A DNA stretch of 41,300 nt from Streptococcus oralis (GTDB lineage Bacteria; Bacillota; Bacilli; Lactobacillales; Streptococcaceae): contig NZ_KQ970759.1 of the NCBI RefSeq assembly GCF_001579175.1, positions 170,230 through 211,529 on the forward strand, given 5' to 3'. The position numbers and the translations under genes are program-made. Each line of letters starts with the position of its first letter. Position 1 is the stretch's first letter. The notes beneath the pieces were generated by a model, which saw nothing but the letters and a program-made list of their open reading frames with translations, had not been told where the DNA came from and ran no database searches. Shown here piece after piece: positions 40,445 to 41,300 of this stretch.

Positions 40445-41300
40445 ATGAGCAAAGAACGACACATTGACACAATTTTGGCCCAGGCCGGAATCAAGTCAGA
40501 TAAGGCAACAGGTGCCTTGGTGACGCCACTACATTTTTCAACCACTTATCAGCATCCAGAGTTTGGCCAGTCTACTGGATTTGACTATACTCGTACTAAA
40601 AACCCAACTCGTAGTAAGGCGGAGGAAGTCTTGGCAGCGATTGAAGCAGCAGACTATGCACTAGCGACGAGTTCAGGTATGGCTGCGATTGTATTGGCCT
40701 TTAGCGTCTTTCCAGTAGGAAGTAAAGTCTTGGCTGTGCGAGATCTTTATGGTGGTTCTTTCCGTTGGTTCAACCAAGTGGAGCAAGAAGGCCGTTTCCA
40801 TTTTACCTATGCCAATACAGAAGAAGAATTGATTGCTGAGTTAGAAAAGGATGTGGATGTTCTCTATATCGAAACGCCAACCAATCCCTTGATGTTGGAA
40901 TTTGATATTGCAAAACTTGCAAAACTAGCTCATGACAAGGGTGCCAAGGTAGTGGTGGACAATACCTTCTACAGCCCAATTTACCAACGTCCGATTGAAG
41001 ATGGAGCAGATATCGTCCTTCATTCAGCTACCAAGTATTTAGCAGGGCACAATGATGTCTTGGCTGGGGTAGTTGTGACTAATAGTTTAGAACTATATGA
41101 ACAACTTTTCTATAATCTCAATACGACAGGTGCTGTTTTGTCGCCGTTTGATAGTTATCAGTTGATTCGTGGTCTTAAGACCTTGTCTCTGCGCATGGAG
41201 CGTTCGACAGCTAATGCGCGAGAAATTGTGGCCTATCTGAAAGGTTCACCTGCAGTCAAGGAAGTTCTCTATACTGGTCGTGGGGGAATGATTTCCTTTA
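40445..41300 (+). CDS. metB: Cystathionine gamma-synthase/lyase family enzyme (3' end outside window)
   Basis: About 285 residues are visible from MSKERHIDTILAQAG; the frame is still open at the window end. It is a fold-type I PLP enzyme of transsulfuration: GFDYTRTKNPTR (Tyr and Arg bind cofactor phosphate of the partner subunit), SSGMAAI, YIETPTNPLM, and the Schiff-base lysine in SATKYLAGHNDVLAG. It is either cystathionine gamma-synthase (methionine synthesis) or a lyase; position after aliB matches the pneumococcal gene usually named metB. The missing C-terminus holds residues that help separate the two activities. Confidence 0.88.
   Translation, partial: MSKERHIDTILAQAGIKSDKATGALVTPLHFSTTYQHPEFGQSTGFDYTRTKNPTRSKAEEVLAAIEAADYALATSSGMAAIVLAFSVFPVGSKVLAVRDLYGGSFRWFNQVEQEGRFHFTYANTEEELIAELEKDVDVLYIETPTNPLMLEFDIAKLAKLAHDKGAKVVVDNTFYSPIYQRPIEDGADIVLHSATKYLAGHNDVLAGVVVTNSLELYEQLFYNLNTTGAVLSPFDSYQLIRGLKTLSLRMERSTANAREIVAYLKGSPAVKEVLYTGRGGMISF

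Noticed and set aside
1-41300. IS elements, BOX or RUP repeats, tRNA and rRNA genes
   Set aside because: Looked for on both strands; no transposase fragments, no tRNA cloverleaf motifs and no recognisable BOX/RUP cores were seen, though short divergent repeats could be missed by eye.

Overview
The window reads as chromosome of a Streptococcus of the mitis group (S. mitis, S. oralis, S. pneumoniae and relatives). The signs are low G+C, extended -10 promoters (TGnTATAAT) before many genes, and a gene order that matches, from memory, the pneumococcal stretch glmM to metB: glmM, DUF1149, degV, dapB, cca, an ABC-F gene, mntE, the Mn riboswitch with its P-type ATPase, a deformylase-like gene, aspC, asnS, rpsF-ssb-rpsR, a HAD-cyclophilin fusion, cvfD, ppaC, murE, ytgP, aliB, metB. 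No rRNA, tRNA, IS element or CRISPR array was recognised.

Layout. 1-6539: housekeeping genes reading right (amino-sugar and lysine precursors, tRNA CCA end, ribosome-associated ABC-F). 6528-13782: a metal-transport region. The Mn exporter mntE reads left; the Mn-riboswitch-controlled ATPase gene reads right. Between them sits a very AT-rich two-gene glycosylation module (7903-10796) that looks inserted. 13857-19616: deformylase-like protein, a frameshifted membrane protein, yaaA, a FMN reductase with its MarR regulator, a DUF5590 protein and an aminotransferase. 19733-23586: asnS, an MFS exporter under a palindromic promoter, and rpsF-ssb-rpsR. 23591-23938: a tandem array of terminator-like hairpins. 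23995-24504: a GNAT acetyltransferase. 24916-29414: a five-gene operon for a synthase-dependent exopolysaccharide: UDP-GlcNAc 2-epimerase, a membrane protein with a degenerate GGDEF domain, a 46-residue membrane peptide, a processive GT2 synthase and a membrane-anchored GH8 hydrolase. 29536-41300: conserved genes again (HAD-cyclophilin, cvfD, tRNA methyltransferase, ppaC, csbD, murE, ytgP, aliB, start of a Cys/Met transsulfuration gene).

The most unusual content is the polysaccharide operon with its own operator-rich upstream region, and the hairpin array. Next come the GtrB-GtrA plus GT-C module inside the manganese locus, a one-base frameshift at an A tract, and a recurring promoter design in which the -10 box ends six or seven bases before the start codon, implying leaderless mRNAs for five genes. 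Family calls rest on motifs read by eye; no database search was run.
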